A stretch of DNA of 64,000 nucleotides, taken from positions 62,001-126,000 of the forward strand of contig NZ_CADEAR010000011.1 in assembly GCF_902825325.1 (NCBI RefSeq). The letters are read 5' to 3'. Source of the stretch: Brucella tritici (GTDB lineage Bacteria > Pseudomonadota > Alphaproteobacteria > Rhizobiales > Rhizobiaceae). Numbering within the stretch: position 1 is the first letter of the stretch; every line of letters starts with the position of its first letter. The notes below the pieces were generated by a model. That model was not told the DNA's origin, ran no database searches, and worked only from the letters and a program-made list of their open reading frames with translations. Below are positions 62,761 through 64,000 of the stretch, piece after piece. The position numbers were made by a program, and so were the translations under genes.

Positions 62761-64000
62761 TTACTTCTTCATCTGCTCTTTCAAAGCAAGAAGCTTGGCA
62801 AAAGGCGAATCGGGATCGATACGCGCAGGACGTTCCTGCTCCACCCGTTTGCCGCCCTGATGGCCATGATCGCGCTTCTGCTGACGCTGATTGCCACCAC
62901 GGAAGTCACCCTTGGAACCTTCGCGCTTGCCTTCGCCGTCGTGACGCTTTTGCTTGTCGAAGCGCTTGCCGCCACGATCATTGCGCGCCTGCTGCTCTGC
63001 TCCGCCTTCCGACTTGCGTGCTTCGCCGCCCTGATCGCGGTTCTGATGACTACGATTCTGGTTGCCGCGATTTTGACGCTGACGGTTCTGGTCCTGATTG
63101 CGGTTGCGGCCTTCGAAACGACCCTGACGCCACAGAAGAACAGGCTTTGGCTCTTCAGCCACCGCTTCTGCGGTTTCACCGGCCGATGCGGCTTCTGCCG
63201 CTACAGGTGCAGCTTCTTCCGCTTTGGCTTCGGTTTCCGTTTCCGTCTCAGCGACAACAACAGGTGCGGGCACAGGTTCAGCCGCTGGCACAGCAGGCTT
63301 CTCAGCCTCTGCGACCGGCGAAACGCCAGTTTCCTTGGCTGCAGCTTCGGCCGCGAAAGCATCCAGCTCAGCAAGCTTCGCCGTGACGGCAGCAGCTTCC
63401 ATGGCCTCGTGACGATAGCCGAGGCTCTTCAGGATTTCTTCCATATCGTCGGTCGTCGCACCGAGAATGGACATCATGGCAGGCGTGACGATGAACCGTC
63501 CGCCGTCATAAGCGCCATCCGGACGCGCACCCGAACCCGGACGCCAGGCAAGCGCCGGGCGAATGAGATCGGCAAGACGTTCCAGAATATCGATGCGCAC
63601 GGCACGGCGGCCCAACACGCGATAGCCTGCCAGACGGTAGAACATCGGATCGAAGGCGGGATCGACCACGACCGACGTGCGGCCAGCGGCCAGCACATTC
63701 ACGACATCGCCATAACCGGCCCGTTCGCGGCCATCGTTTTTCAGCGCCCAGAGCAGTGTAATGAGACCGGCAGGAGCAGGCTTCAGCAACATGGGCATGA
63801 AGACATGATAGGCACCGAAACGCACGCCGAGACGGCGAAGCGCCGCGCGCGAATCCTGATCGAGCCCACGCACTTCCTCTGCCACATCGCGGCGCGGAAG
63901 AATGCCAAGATTCTCGACGATCTGGAATGCAAGACCGCGTGTCATGCCCGTCAGGGCATCAGCGGCAGCCAGATCGGTGAGCGGCTTCAGAACGGTTTCG
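62761..64000 (-). CDS. DEAD/DEAH helicase-related protein, C-terminal part (runs off window)
   Basis: The open frame continues to the window edge without a start, so the 5' end is missing. The visible C-terminal half contains FGAYHVFMPMLLKPAPAGLI and ILGATTDDMEEILKSLGYRH. These are the accessory domains of the alphaproteobacterial Suv3-like helicase annotated Mgps or helicase-related protein. After about residue 215 it becomes an Ala/Glu-rich and then Arg/Gln/Asn-rich disordered tail (GRNRNQDQNRQRQNRGNQNR), which may bind RNA. It is followed one base later by the S4-domain gene. Confidence 0.8.
   Translation of the reverse strand, partial: ETVLKPLTDLAAADALTGMTRGLAFQIVENLGILPRRDVAEEVRGLDQDSRAALRRLGVRFGAYHVFMPMLLKPAPAGLITLLWALKNDGRERAGYGDVVNVLAAGRTSVVVDPAFDPMFYRLAGYRVLGRRAVRIDILERLADLIRPALAWRPGSGARPDGAYDGGRFIVTPAMMSILGATTDDMEEILKSLGYRHEAMEAAAVTAKLAELDAFAAEAAAKETGVSPVAEAEKPAVPAAEPVPAPVVVAETETETEAKAEEAAPVAAEAASAGETAEAVAEEPKPVLLWRQGRFEGRNRNQDQNRQRQNRGNQNRSHQNRDQGGEARKSEGGAEQQARNDRGGKRFDKQKRHDGEGKREGSKGDFRGGNQRQQKRDHGHQGGKRVEQERPARIDPDSPFAKLLALKEQMKK

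Noticed and set aside
1-64000. CRISPR arrays, prophage, complete insertion sequences, rRNA or tRNA genes
   Set aside because: None was seen: no regularly spaced direct repeats, no transposase or integrase frames, and no cloverleaf or rRNA signatures.

Overview
The window is a chromosomal segment of an alphaproteobacterium of the order Hyphomicrobiales, most likely family Brucellaceae (Brucella/Ochrobactrum). The signs are: the order tolR-tolQ-ybgC-ruvB-ruvA-ruvC; an RcdA (DUF1465) gene with a CtrA-type box upstream; a BioR-BioY pair with TTATCTATAA boxes; GapR (DUF2312), TrcR (DUF1013), CarD and RpoH2-type genes; an EcfG-type promoter; and short dispersed palindromes of a kind common in rhizobia. 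All assignments come from reading the sequence and from family knowledge. No database search was run.

Layout. 1-4.6 kb (mostly minus strand): cell-envelope Tol genes, Holliday-junction resolution (RuvABC) and RcdA. 4.6-6.8 kb: a palindrome-rich intergenic region with a probable small RNA, then an OpgC-like glucan-modifying membrane protein. 6.8-14.8 kb: ThiE-like protein, Sel1-repeat protein, elongation factor P, inositol monophosphatase, a MotA/OmpA-like membrane pair, an ABC exporter and L31. 14.9-18.6 kb: YebC, the biotin regulator/transporter pair, DUF1284 and TerC. 18.7-23.9 kb: YmdB, 5-formyl-THF cyclo-ligase, a probable 6S RNA, an AraC regulator in an AT-richer patch, and ZapA with its DUF4164 partner. 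24.1-31.8 kb: a central-carbon block (transketolase, GAPDH, phosphoglycerate kinase, class I aldolase) with an aldose dehydrogenase. 32-39.5 kb: propionyl-CoA synthetase, an SDR, a DUF1127/WYL pair, a frameshifted LysR gene beside a flavodoxin-fold oxidoreductase, TrcR and a quinone oxidoreductase. 39.5-49.8 kb: MFS transporter, DUF465 proteins, PurEK, L36, a TPR protein, pyruvate kinase with DUF1036, formylglutamate amidohydrolase, GapR and an aldo/keto reductase. 49.8-64 kb: Uup-type ABC-F protein, thiamine pyrophosphokinase, a TPP-riboswitch-controlled thiBPQ operon, M48 protease, MOSC protein, RpoH2, CarD, FdxA, and an S4-domain protein next to a DNA/RNA helicase that runs off the window.

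Most of the window is conserved housekeeping DNA, and I see no phage, CRISPR array, complete insertion sequence, tRNA or rRNA. The noteworthy material is between genes. (i) A two-hairpin repeat occurs twice (39721-39886 and 62019-62162) with mirror-image architecture. (ii) A family of about 45-bp palindromes has at least six members, one of which sits inside the optional stem of the thi-box riboswitch. (iii) There are candidate 6S and CtrA-associated small RNAs. (iv) zapA and an M48 protease gene appear to lack an ATG/GTG/TTG start where one is expected. (v) A one-base deletion splits a LysR gene.

Functionally, thiBPQ (import), ThiN-type kinase and a ThiE-like protein form a thiamine theme. 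BioR/BioY handle biotin uptake. tkt-gap-pgk-fba-pyk cover the pentose-phosphate/lower-glycolysis interface. RcdA, GapR, TrcR and ZapA connect to the alphaproteobacterial cell cycle.
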